From the NCBI RefSeq assembly GCF_016464305.1, contig NZ_JAEIOJ010000009.1:268467-332466 (forward strand): a DNA stretch of 64,000 nucleotides, in the 5' to 3' direction. Of this stretch, positions 18,819 through 27,469 are shown piece by piece. Each line of letters opens with the position of its first letter. Position 1 is the stretch's first letter. The notes below the pieces were generated by a model. That model worked only from the letters and a program-made list of their open reading frames with translations. It was not told the origin of the DNA and did not search any database. This DNA comes from Umezawaea beigongshangensis. GTDB lineage: Bacteria; Actinomycetota; Actinomycetes; Mycobacteriales; Pseudonocardiaceae. A program made the position numbers and the translations under genes.

Positions 18819-19363
18819 CGCGCCGCGGTCGACCGCGTCGAGGAGCTGTACGGACGGCTCGACGGTGCCTTCGACAACGGCGCGGCGCTCCAGCGGCCCG
18901 GCCGCTCGACACCACCGGCGACGAGGACGTCGACGAGCAGTTCGCGGTGAACTTCCGGGCGCACTGGACCGCCACGACCTCCGAGGCCGCGCTGATGCGG
19001 CGCAACGGCGGCGGGGCGATCGTCAACAACTCCAGCATCGGCAGCCGCCGCGCGAACCCGGAACTGCCCGCCTGCGGGGCCACGAAGCGCGCGCTCAACA
19101 GCATCACCGAGACCGCGGCCGTGACCCGGGCCCGCGAGGGCGTCCGCGTCGACGGCATCACGCCGGGTGGTACCGCGACGGCGATGTTCGACGCGTGGGA
19201 GACGGCCACCCCCGGTGTCGTCGCACGCGTCAGCGCGTCGACCCCGCTCGGCCGGATGGCCGAGCCGCGCGAGATCGCCGACGCTGCGGCGTGGCTGCTC
19301 AGCGACCGGGCGTCGATGGTGACCGGCGCGATCCTGCCGGTCGACGGCGGCCTGGGCGCCTGA
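18819..19363 (+). pseudogene. short-chain dehydrogenase, N-terminally deleted, frameshifted, Tyr lost
   Basis: The segment starts in mid-domain (VDRVEELYGRLDGAFDNGA, the NNAG region), needs a frame change at about 18895-18905, and continues as DVDEQFAVNFRAHWTATTSEA, GGAIVNNSSIGSRRANPEL, then the C-terminal LSDRASMVTGAILPVDGGLGA. The Rossmann TGxxxGIG motif is absent, and the catalytic YxxxK reads CGATK, with Cys in place of Tyr. It cannot be active. Together with the opposite MmyB fragment it marks a deletion of the shared divergent start region. Confidence 0.8.
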
Positions 19364-19446
19364 GAGGTCCGTCCGGTTCGTGCCGCGGCGCCGAGCTCCA
19401 CGAGCCGATGCGGCCCGTGGAGTTCCGCCGGCCGTCCGCGCGGAGG

Positions 19447-19660
19447 TCACCGGACGTGCATCGATCGCCACGCCCGGTGACCCCGCCACCAGGGGACGAC
19501 GCCGTCGTCCTGGAAGAACGAGCCGGTCGGGCCGCCGTCTGGCGGGGTGGCGAGCCGGATCGCCGCGGCCGCGCCCCGCTCGGGGGTGCGGGGCGCCCGG
19601 AAGCCGGTGAAGGTGGGCGCGGACCACGAACTGCTGGGCGGCTCCTCGACGCCCACGCCG
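19447..19660 (-). pseudogene. C-terminal remnant of a second short-chain dehydrogenase
   Basis: The minus strand reads FRAPRTPERGAAAAIRLAT then PPDGGPTGSFFQDDGVVPW, which resembles the usual end of plant-carbonyl-reductase-like SDRs (APRTPEEGA..LATLPDDGPTGGFF). Upstream coding similarity fades out by about 19700, and no Rossmann motif or catalytic Tyr is found. The stretch 19700-19898 holds no gene I recognise. Confidence 0.5.
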
Positions 19661-19898
19661 CCGAGCCCGGTGCGGCCGAGGTCGAGGTGCTGCTGTGCGG
19701 GATCGGCGAGCAGGGGCAGCTCGTGCGCGACGTCCCCGCGTCGGCCCGTGCCCGGCTGCGGGCGGGGCACGCCGCCGTCCCCCTGATCGACGCACCCGAC
19801 GTCACCACCCCCGTCATCGGGCCGCCGCGCAGCCGCTCCCCCGCCCTCGCCGGGTTGATCCGCACGGCCGCCGGTTGCGAGACAGCGGTCGAGGCCCG

Positions 19899-20360
19899 TC
19901 AGTCCAGGCAGAACTCGTTGCCCTCGGGGTCGGTCATCACGATGTGACCGGCGCTCGTCGGAGGAGCGGGCTCGTGGCGGCTCACCCTCGTCGCGCCCAG
20001 CGCGACGAGCCGTTCGCACTCGGCCTCCAGCGCCGTCATCCGCTCCTCCCCCCGCAGCCCCGGAGCGGCGCGGACGTCGAGGTGGACGCGGTTCTTGGTG
20101 ACCTTGTCCTCCGGCACCCGCTGGAAGAACAGCCGCGGGCCGCTCCCGTCCGGGTCCTCGACAGCCGAACTGGTGTTGCGCTGCTCCTCCGGAACGCCGA
20201 GCCGCGCGAGGAAGTCGTCCCAGGCGGCGAGCGGATCGGCGCCCTCGGGCAGGTCGACTCCGGGCGGGGCGGGGTGCACGTAGCGCAGCGCGTCGCGCCA
20301 GAAGGAGGACAGCGCACGCGGGTCGTGGGCGTCGAAGGTGATCTGGACCTGACGGCTCAT
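19899..20360 (-). CDS. VOC (glyoxalase-like) family protein
   Basis: A 153-residue single-domain vicinal-oxygen-chelate protein. It begins VQITFDAHDPRALSSFWRDAL, has PRLFFQRVPEDKVTKNRVHLD in the middle, and ends GHIVMTDPEGNEFCLD, the hallmark of the glyoxalase-like domain used in this actinobacterial subfamily. His/Glu metal ligands are present (VHLD and the GNEFC Glu). Enzymatic role unknown. Flanked on both sides by gene remnants. Confidence 0.88.
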   Translation of the reverse strand: MSRQVQITFDAHDPRALSSFWRDALRYVHPAPPGVDLPEGADPLAAWDDFLARLGVPEEQRNTSSAVEDPDGSGPRLFFQRVPEDKVTKNRVHLDVRAAPGLRGEERMTALEAECERLVALGATRVSRHEPAPPTSAGHIVMTDPEGNEFCLD

Positions 20361-20487
20361 CGGGTTGCTCCGTTCACAGCGGGGTCGTGTGCGGCCGGGA
20401 CCAGCCTGGCACCTCCAGCGGACGGGAACGGTCCGCGTTCTCCGGGAGGACGGGCGGCGTGGACGGCGAGCGGGGTAGGACGGCGCG

Positions 20488-20555
20488 GGGTCCTGCCCCA
20501 CGGCCCGGTCGCCTCCGACCGGCGCTGGTACCTCTGCGCCCGCGACCTCGACGCC
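20488..20555 (+). pseudogene. tiny WYL-domain remnant
   Basis: One plus frame reads GVLPHGPVASDRRWYLCARDL, matching the signature strand of WYL-domain HTH regulators (PHGLVSHGRRWYLVARDLD). Nothing else of such a gene is present. The surrounding 20361-20917 is otherwise non-coding as far as I can see. Confidence 0.5.
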
Positions 20556-20822
20556 GTCTCCTGCCCGTGCTCCGGGCTGGTCCCGGTGTGCGCGGACGTG
20601 CGCGCGACGAGCTGCTCTGACGAGCCGGTCACCGTGCCCGAGGCGTCCCGGCCGCGAACGTCGTCAGAACACCTTTCCAGCGGGAAAGGAGAACACGGCA
20701 GCACTGTTCCACGATCGGGTGAAATGAGATTTCCGCACGGTGATCCGCTACTCGGCCGTTGACCATGCACACCGGGCTTCACCTGCACCGACGCGACAAC
20801 TGAATGACGTTGTGCGCATTTG

Positions 20823-20841
20823 TGAGGACAGCCTTTCCTCA
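20823..20841. promoter_or_regulatory. inverted repeat upstream of DUF1540 gene
   Basis: TGAGGA and TCCTCA form a 6-bp dyad with 7-nt spacer, about 77 bp before the DUF1540 start in a locally AT-richer promoter-like region (20730-20900). Confidence 0.35.
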
Positions 20842-20917
20842 GTGGTTCCGTGTTGCGACGGCACCACCGCGGTGTCACGGTTTCGTCCACTGACGCCCAC
20901 CAACACGAGGAGCTGTC

Positions 20918-21217
20918 GTGACCACCACCGAAATGCCCGCGGTCAGCGAGTGCACCGTCACCGGGTGCTCCTACAACCACGACGGCTGTCACGCCTACGC
21001 GATCACCATCAGCGGCACGAACGGCGCCGCCGACTGCGGGACGTTCATCCCGCTGTCCAGGAAGGGCGGCCTGGAGAAGGTCGTCGCCCAGGTCGGCGCG
21101 TGCTCGCGGTCCGACTGCCGGTTCAACGCCGAGCTGGAGTGCACGGCGTCCGGCGTGCGCGTCGGACCGGGAGCCGACGCGCACCCGGCCAACTGCCTCA
21201 CCTACAGCCCCGTCTGA
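20918..21217 (+). CDS. DUF1540 domain protein
   Basis: A 99-residue cysteine-rich protein with two DUF1540-like halves: SECTVTGCSYNHDGCHAYAI..CGTF and GACSRSDCRFNAELECTAS..NCLTY. Each has a CxxxxC-x-C spacing suitable for binding a metal. No signal peptide. GTG 20918 follows the RBS-like GAGGAG by 7 bp. DUF1540 proteins are small, stress- or sporulation-associated and of unknown function. Confidence 0.85.
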   Translation: MTTTEMPAVSECTVTGCSYNHDGCHAYAITISGTNGAADCGTFIPLSRKGGLEKVVAQVGACSRSDCRFNAELECTASGVRVGPGADAHPANCLTYSPV

Positions 21218-21235
21218 GCGACGCCGGACACCGCC

Positions 21236-24200
21236 TCAGCCGTCCGCGCAGCAGGCGTGCCGGCCGGACTCGACCCAGTGCGGGTCGTGCCACCAGTGGC
21301 CCGCCTCCGCCCAGCGGTCGGGCAGCGGCGGCAGCACCTCGTTGCGCGGTGCGGTGCGTGCCACCGGCGTGGACTCGTAGGGGGCCAGCAGGTCGTCGAC
21401 GGTGTGCAGTTCCCCGTCTGTCATGACCTGCCGCACGTCGGCCGCCGCCGCGATGTCGGTCAGCGGATCGCCGCCGAGGAGGGTCAGGTCCGCGTAGCAG
21501 CCCGGCGCGATCCGGCCGAGCGGCCGGTCCAGGACCTCGCCGGGGATGCGCGTGGCGGTGCTGAGGGCCTCGTGCGGGGTGAAGCCGCCGTCGACCATCG
21601 CCCTCAGGTTCAGGTGCGTGCTGATGGCGGTGGGCGTGAGCGGCGCGTCGGTGCCGGTGACGACGGTCCCGCCACCGCGCAGCACCCGCAGCGCGTCGGC
21701 GACCTGGGCCGACAGGATCGCCTGGTTCGCCGTCTGGTCGGTGGCCCGCGCCGCGGCCACGTAGGCCTGGAGCGAGGCGTACTCCCACGGCGGGTAGAGC
21801 GCGCGGACGCGCCGGTCGACGGCCAGGGCGTCGTCGCGGGCGACCAGCGGTTGCAGGACGAAGAAGGTCGGCGTCAGCGACGCTCCCGAGCGGACGAAGA
21901 GGTCGGTCACCTCCCCGTAGGCGCGGCCCAGCGGACTGACCGTGCGCGAGTAGCCGAGCCGGTTGGTCGCGCCGAGGTGCTCCATGCCGTCGCCGCCGAA
22001 CGCGAGCGCCGGGTAGTGGTAGTGCGAGGTCACCGGCACCCCGCGGCGGTGGGCCAGCTCCACGACCCGCCGGTGCAGGGTCACCGGGAGCCGCACGTAG
22101 GCCTTCACCAGGTCGTAGTCCAGCGCCCACGCGCGTTCCAGCTCCAGCGCGAGCTGCCGCTCGTCGTGGGTGGGGCGCATGAAGTTGTAGTAGATCCGGG
22201 AGCCGTCGATCGCCTCGCCGGTGGCGAAGTAGCGCGGCCCCAGTCGTGCGCCCGACTCGATCGACTCGCGCTCCTCCACCATGTGGTAGGCCGGGCTGCC
22301 CGGCGAGCGGGTCGTCGTGATGCCCAGGGACAGCCACAGCCGACCCTGCCGGGCGCCGTAGGCGTAGCCCTGCAACTCGCGGTGGTGGTGCATGTCGACC
22401 AGGCCGGGGATCACCACGGAGTCCCGCGCGTCGACCACGCGGCCGTCGTGGCGCGTGCCTCCCGGAGCGACCGCCGCGATGCGGTTGCCCTCCACCACGA
22501 CGTCGACGTCGTGCCGCAGCTCCCCCGCGACGCCGTCCCACATCCGGCCCGCGCGCACGACGGTGCGACCGCGGGGCCGCGCCGTGGTCCACGACAGGGA
22601 CACCGGCACCGGCACGGGCCGCCCGCCCGCCGCCGGGACGAGCCGCAGACGCCCGTTGCTGAGGTAGAGCAGCCGCGTCGAGTCACCGCTCCAGCTCGGC
22701 GCGTCGGTGACCTCCTCGGTGATCTGCCGGGGCGGTCCCACCGGGGTGCCGTCCGGCCGCACGTCGACCACCTGCAGGACGCTGGCGACCACGAAGGCCA
22801 TCCTGGTCCCGTCCGGCGACCACACCGGTCCGTCGTCCCCCCTGGTCTGGATCGACCGGCCGGGCAGGGTGTCGACGTAGCGGGACGCGCCGGTGGCGAC
22901 GTCGACCAGCAGGATCTTGCTCAGGCCCTCGCGGAAGCGGGCCGAGAAGGGCACCACGGCCGCGAGGGCGATCGTCGTGCCGTCCGCGGACCACGACGGC
23001 CGTCCCGGTTCGAACGTCGCCGCGTGGACGCGGCGCACCGCCCCGGTCGCCACCTCGACGGTGTGCAGGGCGCCGGTCTGGTCGAGGAACGCCAGGTGGG
23101 TGCCCGTCGGCGACCAGCTCGCCGAGAGGACCGCCCGGTCGGGCAGGTCGGTGAGCTGGCGGTCCTCGCCGGTGGCGAGGTCGCGGACCCACAGGTCGAG
23201 CGTGCCGCCGCGGTCGCTGGAGTAGGACAGCCGCGTGCCGTCCGGCGACCACGCGGGGTCGCACTTCCAGGACGTGTCGCCGGTGAGCGGGCGGGGCGGC
23301 TCACCGATCGTCATCGTCCACAGGTCGTTGAGCGCGCGGAACGCGACGCGACGCCCGTCCGGCGAGAGCACCGGGCTGCCGATGCCGACCACGGGGCGGG
23401 GTGCCGCGGAGTCGACGTCGCGGTGCCGGCGGCGGTAGCGGGGCGGGGCGACGCTCACCGCGGCGGTGAAGCCGATCTCCCGCGCCGGGCCGCCCGCGAG
23501 CTCTCGGCCGCGGATGCGGCCGTCGGCGGTGTAGAGGAACTCGGTCCCGCGCCAGGACACCGGGAAGGGGAACACGTCCTCGCCGGTGACGACCGGGCCG
23601 CCGGTGCGCCACAGCTCGCTGCGCGCCGGTGCCGCCGCGGTGAACAGCACGTCGTCGCCGTCGGGCGTCCAGCTCGGCGCGCGGAAGGTCGTCCCGGCCG
23701 GCGCGGTGGCCAGCGTCCGCCGGTCCCCGGTCGCCACGTCGACCTCCTCGATCCGGGTGCCGCCGGAGACGAACGCGATCCGGCGGCCGTCCGGCGACCA
23801 CGCCGGGTCGTACTCGTCCGCGGCGCCGCCGGGCAGCGCGGTGATCTCGCCGGTGGCGGTGTCGACGAGGTGCACGGCGTAGCGGCCGGAGCGGTCGGAG
23901 GAGCACGCGATCCGGCGGCCGTCCGGGGAGAACCGGGGTTCGCGGTGGTCGAACAGGCCGCTGGTGAGCTGCCGCGGCGCCGAGCCGTCGAGCGGCACCG
24001 TCCAGAGCTGGAAGGTGCCGTCCCGGTAGGACTGGAACACCAGCGAACGCCCGTCCGGCGCCCAGGAGGGCTGCGCGGCGTCGAACACGTCGTCGGTCAG
24101 CCGCCGGGCCCGGCCGCCCTCCGCCGGCAGCACCCACAGCACGCCGAACAGGTCGACGGCGATGCTGGCGCCGTCCGGCGAGAGCCGCGCGGCGAGGTTG

Positions 24201-24331
24201 GTGCCCTCGCGCAGCGGCAGGACCCGCTCGGACGAGCCCTCCTCCGCGGCACCCGCGTACGGGGCCGTGCCGAGCAGGACCGTCGCTCCCGCGACCCCCC
24301 TGAGCAGTTGTCGCCGACCGATCTCGACCAT
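21236..24331 (-). CDS. Tat-exported TolB-type propeller fused to an amidohydrolase
   Basis: A 1031-residue protein. A twin-arginine-like leader (GRRQLLRGVAGATVLLG, TAPYAGA cleavage) is followed by a long region of WD40-like PD40/TolB repeats, each with a (W/F)SPDGxR core, from about residue 45 to 650. A C-terminal amidohydrolase domain begins with a VVIPGLVDMHHHREL metal-binding HxH motif, SHYHY with the following His, and ends near VTGTDAPLTPTAI with the catalytic Asp. This layout is known in secreted peptidase-like or imidazolonepropionase-related amidohydrolases. Substrate unknown. ATG 24331 puts the Tat motif at residue 5. Confidence 0.88.
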   Translation of the reverse strand: MVEIGRRQLLRGVAGATVLLGTAPYAGAAEEGSSERVLPLREGTNLAARLSPDGASIAVDLFGVLWVLPAEGGRARRLTDDVFDAAQPSWAPDGRSLVFQSYRDGTFQLWTVPLDGSAPRQLTSGLFDHREPRFSPDGRRIACSSDRSGRYAVHLVDTATGEITALPGGAADEYDPAWSPDGRRIAFVSGGTRIEEVDVATGDRRTLATAPAGTTFRAPSWTPDGDDVLFTAAAPARSELWRTGGPVVTGEDVFPFPVSWRGTEFLYTADGRIRGRELAGGPAREIGFTAAVSVAPPRYRRRHRDVDSAAPRPVVGIGSPVLSPDGRRVAFRALNDLWTMTIGEPPRPLTGDTSWKCDPAWSPDGTRLSYSSDRGGTLDLWVRDLATGEDRQLTDLPDRAVLSASWSPTGTHLAFLDQTGALHTVEVATGAVRRVHAATFEPGRPSWSADGTTIALAAVVPFSARFREGLSKILLVDVATGASRYVDTLPGRSIQTRGDDGPVWSPDGTRMAFVVASVLQVVDVRPDGTPVGPPRQITEEVTDAPSWSGDSTRLLYLSNGRLRLVPAAGGRPVPVPVSLSWTTARPRGRTVVRAGRMWDGVAGELRHDVDVVVEGNRIAAVAPGGTRHDGRVVDARDSVVIPGLVDMHHHRELQGYAYGARQGRLWLSLGITTTRSPGSPAYHMVEERESIESGARLGPRYFATGEAIDGSRIYYNFMRPTHDERQLALELERAWALDYDLVKAYVRLPVTLHRRVVELAHRRGVPVTSHYHYPALAFGGDGMEHLGATNRLGYSRTVSPLGRAYGEVTDLFVRSGASLTPTFFVLQPLVARDDALAVDRRVRALYPPWEYASLQAYVAAARATDQTANQAILSAQVADALRVLRGGGTVVTGTDAPLTPTAISTHLNLRAMVDGGFTPHEALSTATRIPGEVLDRPLGRIAPGCYADLTLLGGDPLTDIAAAADVRQVMTDGELHTVDDLLAPYESTPVARTAPRNEVLPPLPDRWAEAGHWWHDPHWVESGRHACCADG

Positions 24332-24562
24332 GACGATCCCCCGATCTCGCGCACGCCGAGCAGGCGGCCGACCACGTACCGTAGCGCGGGTGAGCGTCGG
24401 CGGGCCGGAAAATTCCGGTGCGCGCGGCAGATTCGGGCGTTCGGCGGATCGCGACCGGCCCGGCGGGCGGCGCTCTCCTCGCGCACGCGCGGGAGGTCGC
24501 CCGGCGCGACCCGCCGCCGTCGCGGCACGGCCGGTCACCGTCGCACGAGAACGGTCTGCCCG
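24332..24562. other. intergenic gap without recognised gene
   Basis: About 230 bp between two genes in the same orientation. It should hold the promoter of the amidohydrolase gene (transcribed leftwards); no coding segment recognised. Confidence 0.5.
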
Positions 24563-24582
24563 GCTCCGGCGTACGCCGGAGC
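24563..24582. terminator. 20-bp perfect palindrome after dehydroshikimate dehydratase gene
   Basis: GCTCCGGCGT and its complement form a continuous palindrome 2 bp beyond the stop codon at 24585, positioned as a transcription terminator for the shikimate operon. Confidence 0.6.
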
Positions 24583-24584
24583 GG

Positions 24585-26474
24585 TCATCCGCCGTCGCGG
24601 GCCAGCCTGCCGCGGCGGTGCGCGGCCATCCCCACGGGCGCGTTCGCGGTGCCGGAGCCGCCGTAGCCGCCGATGCGCTGCACCACCTCGAAGAAGACGC
24701 GCGAGCCGAGCACCTCGGTGCAGAAGTGCAGGTACTCCCCGTCGGCGTCCCGGTCGTAGAGCACTCCGCACTCGCGCATCGCCGCCAGCAGCGCGCGATC
24801 GGGGGCGAACCGGGCGTCGAGGTCGTCGTAGTAGTTGTCGGGGATCGCCAGCAGCGGAGCGCCCGCGGCCCGTGCCGCCTCGGCGCAGGCGATCACGTCG
24901 TCGGAGGTGAACGCCACGTGCTGCGGCGCGGGCACGGCCGGAGCCCAGTCGCCCCGGCGCAGCAGCGCGGCGGAGAGCACGAAGCGCACGCCCCCGCCGC
25001 CGACCGTGCGGCTGCGCATCAGCCCGAAGGGCGCGGCGACCTCCGCGACCGCCTCGGGGGCGAGTCCCAGCACGGACCGGTAGAACAGCGCGGCCTCGTC
25101 GAAGTGGTCGAAGGGCTGGGTCAGCGACACGTGGTCGGTCCCGGTGATCGCCGTGCCGCCGCGCGCTCCCGCGGGGGTGAAGTCGGCGAGCCACCCGTCG
25201 GCTCCGGGGCGGCAGAAGAACAGCGACGTGCCGTCGGGTGCGGCGACCGCGGCGAGGTCGGCCTCCCCGGCGCGGTGCTCGCGCGGCAGGACGGGCGCGA
25301 GCAGGGCCTCCGCGCGCCGGGCGGACCGGGCCGGGTCGGCGCTGTCCACGGCCAGCGCTCCCACCTCGGCGACCCCGGCCTCGGGAGCCGACGAGTTGAC
25401 GAGCACCCGCGCGTCCCCCTGCTCCCACAGCTGCACCGGCTTCGACCGGTGCTGACCGGTGTGCGCGAAGCCCAGTGCCGCCAGCGCGGCGCGCACCCGC
25501 GGCGCGGCCGCGTCGCCGACGACGACCTCGGTGAAGGCGTGACCGCCGAGTTCGGGTGCCGGGGGCACGCCGGGGCCGCGCAGCGTCTCGCGCACCCGCG
25601 CCGGGCCGCGCCCGGCCACGGCCTCCCGCAGCGCGCGCAGCGACCGCATCGCGTCGACGGCCGCCCGCCCCGGATCGGCCTGGCGGAACACGTCGTTGAA
25701 GACCTCCAGCGACAGCGGGCCGGTGTACCCGGCGGCCAGCACGTGTCCCAGGAACGCGGGCAGGTCGAACGCGCCCTGACCGGGGAACAGCCGGTGGTGA
25801 CGGCTCCACCGGAGCACGTCCGCGCTCAGGTGCGGCGCGTCGGCGAGCTGGAGGAAGAACAGCTTCTCCGCCGCGATCTCCTCGATCAGCGCCGGGTCCG
25901 AGCCTCGGGAGAGCACGTGGAAGCTGTCCACGCACAGGCCCAGCGCGGGGTGGTCGGCACGCCGGACCACCTCCCACGAGCGGTCGACGGTGTTGACGAA
26001 CCTGCCCCAGGCCAGGGCCTCGTAGGCGACGCGGACGCCGTGCCCGGCCGCCCGCTCGGCGAGCAGGCGCAGCTGCGCCGCCGCGAGTCCGTCGTCGTCG
26101 ATCGCGTCCGGGGAGACCGAGGAGCACACCAGGACCAGGTCGGCGCCCAGCTGCTCCATCAGGTCGAACTTGCGTTCCGCGCGGCGCAGGTTCGCCGCCA
26201 ACACGTCGTCCGGCACGGCCTCGAAGTCGCGGAACGGCTGGTACAGGTCGATCGTCAGGCCCAGGTCGGCGCACAGCTCGCGCACCCGGGCCGGTGAGCG
26301 CGGCGAGGCGATCAGGTCGTTCTCGAAGATCTCCACACCGTCGAACCCGGCCGCCGCCGCCGCGGCGAGCTTGTCCTCCAGCGTGCCGGACAGGCACACC
26401 GTGGCGATGCCGGTGCGCGGTCCGCGCGTGGTCGTTCCCGTGCCGGGCAGCTCGATCGACGTCTCAGCGGACAC
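24585..26474 (-). CDS. qsuB: 3-dehydroshikimate dehydratase with HPPD-like C-terminal domain
   Basis: A 629-residue two-domain protein. Residues ~20-285 form a xylose-isomerase-like TIM barrel with metal ligands in VAYEALAWG (Glu), LCVDSFHV (Asp, His), FLQLADAP (Gln/Asp) and SLEVFND (Glu). Residues ~310-615 are two VOC units resembling 4-hydroxyphenylpyruvate dioxygenase (DHVSLTQPF, PQHVAFTSDD, GSRVFFEVVQR). QsuB-type enzymes dehydrate 3-dehydroshikimate to protocatechuate. The GTG 26474 start overlaps the upstream shikimate dehydrogenase gene by 11 bp, so the two enzymes act in sequence: quinate/shikimate to dehydroshikimate to protocatechuate. The catechol-cleaving pca genes are not in the window. 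Confidence 0.9.
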   Translation of the reverse strand: MSAETSIELPGTGTTTRGPRTGIATVCLSGTLEDKLAAAAAAGFDGVEIFENDLIASPRSPARVRELCADLGLTIDLYQPFRDFEAVPDDVLAANLRRAERKFDLMEQLGADLVLVCSSVSPDAIDDDGLAAAQLRLLAERAAGHGVRVAYEALAWGRFVNTVDRSWEVVRRADHPALGLCVDSFHVLSRGSDPALIEEIAAEKLFFLQLADAPHLSADVLRWSRHHRLFPGQGAFDLPAFLGHVLAAGYTGPLSLEVFNDVFRQADPGRAAVDAMRSLRALREAVAGRGPARVRETLRGPGVPPAPELGGHAFTEVVVGDAAAPRVRAALAALGFAHTGQHRSKPVQLWEQGDARVLVNSSAPEAGVAEVGALAVDSADPARSARRAEALLAPVLPREHRAGEADLAAVAAPDGTSLFFCRPGADGWLADFTPAGARGGTAITGTDHVSLTQPFDHFDEAALFYRSVLGLAPEAVAEVAAPFGLMRSRTVGGGGVRFVLSAALLRRGDWAPAVPAPQHVAFTSDDVIACAEAARAAGAPLLAIPDNYYDDLDARFAPDRALLAAMRECGVLYDRDADGEYLHFCTEVLGSRVFFEVVQRIGGYGGSGTANAPVGMAAHRRGRLARDGG

Positions 26475-27354
26475 CGGGGTGCCCTCCCTCCACCACGTCG
26501 GCGCCGACGAGTTCCTCGAAGTGGCGCAGCATCCGGTCGGCGTCGGGCTCGACGCCGGTGAACAGCCGGAACGCGTCGGCGGCCTGGAACACCGCCATGT
26601 CGCCGCCGGGCAGCACCCGGCAGCCGCGGGCCGTCGCGGCGGCCACCAGCGCGGTGCGCAGCGGCCGGTAGACCAGGTCGGCCACCCACAGACGGGGCAG
26701 CAGCAGGTCCTCGGGCACGGGGTTGCCGGGGTGCGCGGCCATGCCGGTGGGGGTGGCGTGCACCAGGCCGTCGGCGTCGGCCAGGTGCGCGGCCAGGTCG
26801 GCGCACCGGCCGGCGACGGCCCTGGTGTCGCCGAACCGGGCGCGCAGGGACGCCGCCAGCTCCCCGGCGCGACGCTCGTGCAGGTCGAGCACGCGCACCT
26901 CGCCGGCGCCGAGGGTGAGCAGCGCGTGGGCCACGGCGGCGCCTGCTCCGCCCGCGCCGAGCAGCACCACGCGCTCCAGCTCCACGTCGGGCAGGCCGCG
27001 GCCGACGCTGCGGGCGAAGCCGGACCAGTCGGTGTTGTGGCCCACCGCGCGTCCCTCCTGCAGCACGACCGTGTTCACCGCGCCGAGCGCCCGCGCGTCG
27101 GGCGACAGCGCGTCGAGGTGCGGGATCACCAGCTGCTTGCAGGGGTGGGTCACGTTCAGGCCGTCGTAGCCGGCGAGGCGGGTCGCGGCGAGCACCTCGC
27201 CGATCGCCGCGCCGGGCAGGCCGAGCACGTCCAGGTCGAGGCGGCGGTAGAGGTAGCGCAGACCCAGCCGGTCGGCCTCGCGCTCGTGCACGGCCGGGGT
27301 CAGCGACGGGCCGATGCCCGAACCGATCAGGCCGATGAGGTGCCCTTCGCGCAC
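26464..27354 (-). CDS. qsuD: shikimate/quinate dehydrogenase (AroE family)
   Basis: A 296-residue AroE-family enzyme that oxidises shikimate or quinate with NAD(P). Substrate-binding residues are in GPSLTPAVHE and NVTHPCKQ (catalytic Lys), then NTDWSGFARS, and the nucleotide site is GAGGAGAAVAHAL. The catabolic role, rather than the biosynthetic one, is inferred from its overlap with the dehydroshikimate dehydratase gene and the adjacent regulator and transporter. GTG 27354 is preceded by a strong RBS (GGGAGGGG). Confidence 0.88.
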   Translation of the reverse strand: MREGHLIGLIGSGIGPSLTPAVHEREADRLGLRYLYRRLDLDVLGLPGAAIGEVLAATRLAGYDGLNVTHPCKQLVIPHLDALSPDARALGAVNTVVLQEGRAVGHNTDWSGFARSVGRGLPDVELERVVLLGAGGAGAAVAHALLTLGAGEVRVLDLHERRAGELAASLRARFGDTRAVAGRCADLAAHLADADGLVHATPTGMAAHPGNPVPEDLLLPRLWVADLVYRPLRTALVAAATARGCRVLPGGDMAVFQAADAFRLFTGVEPDADRMLRHFEELVGADVVEGGHPGVR

Positions 27355-27374
27355 GTCCCCTCCCTCAATGGACG

Positions 27375-27395
27375 AACTGGTGAGTTAGTTGTACC
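27375..27395. promoter_or_regulatory. putative TetR operator, copy 1
   Basis: AACTGGTGAGTTAGTTGTACC lies in the divergent space between the shikimate dehydrogenase and tetR starts. It shares the pattern ACTrGTkrGTTA..GTACC with a site before the transporter (28170-28189, reverse orientation). Also AT-richer than its surroundings. Confidence 0.5.
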
Positions 27396-27469
27396 TCGCG
27401 GCACGCCGTCGCGGAAGGGCGCCGGCCGCAGTTCTAAGGTTGGGGTGTTCCGACGCGAGAGGACCCGAC

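Noticed and set aside
20361..20917. Coding gene upstream of the DUF1540 gene
   Set aside because: Apart from ~22 codons of WYL-like sequence no frame shows consistent family features or proper start and length.
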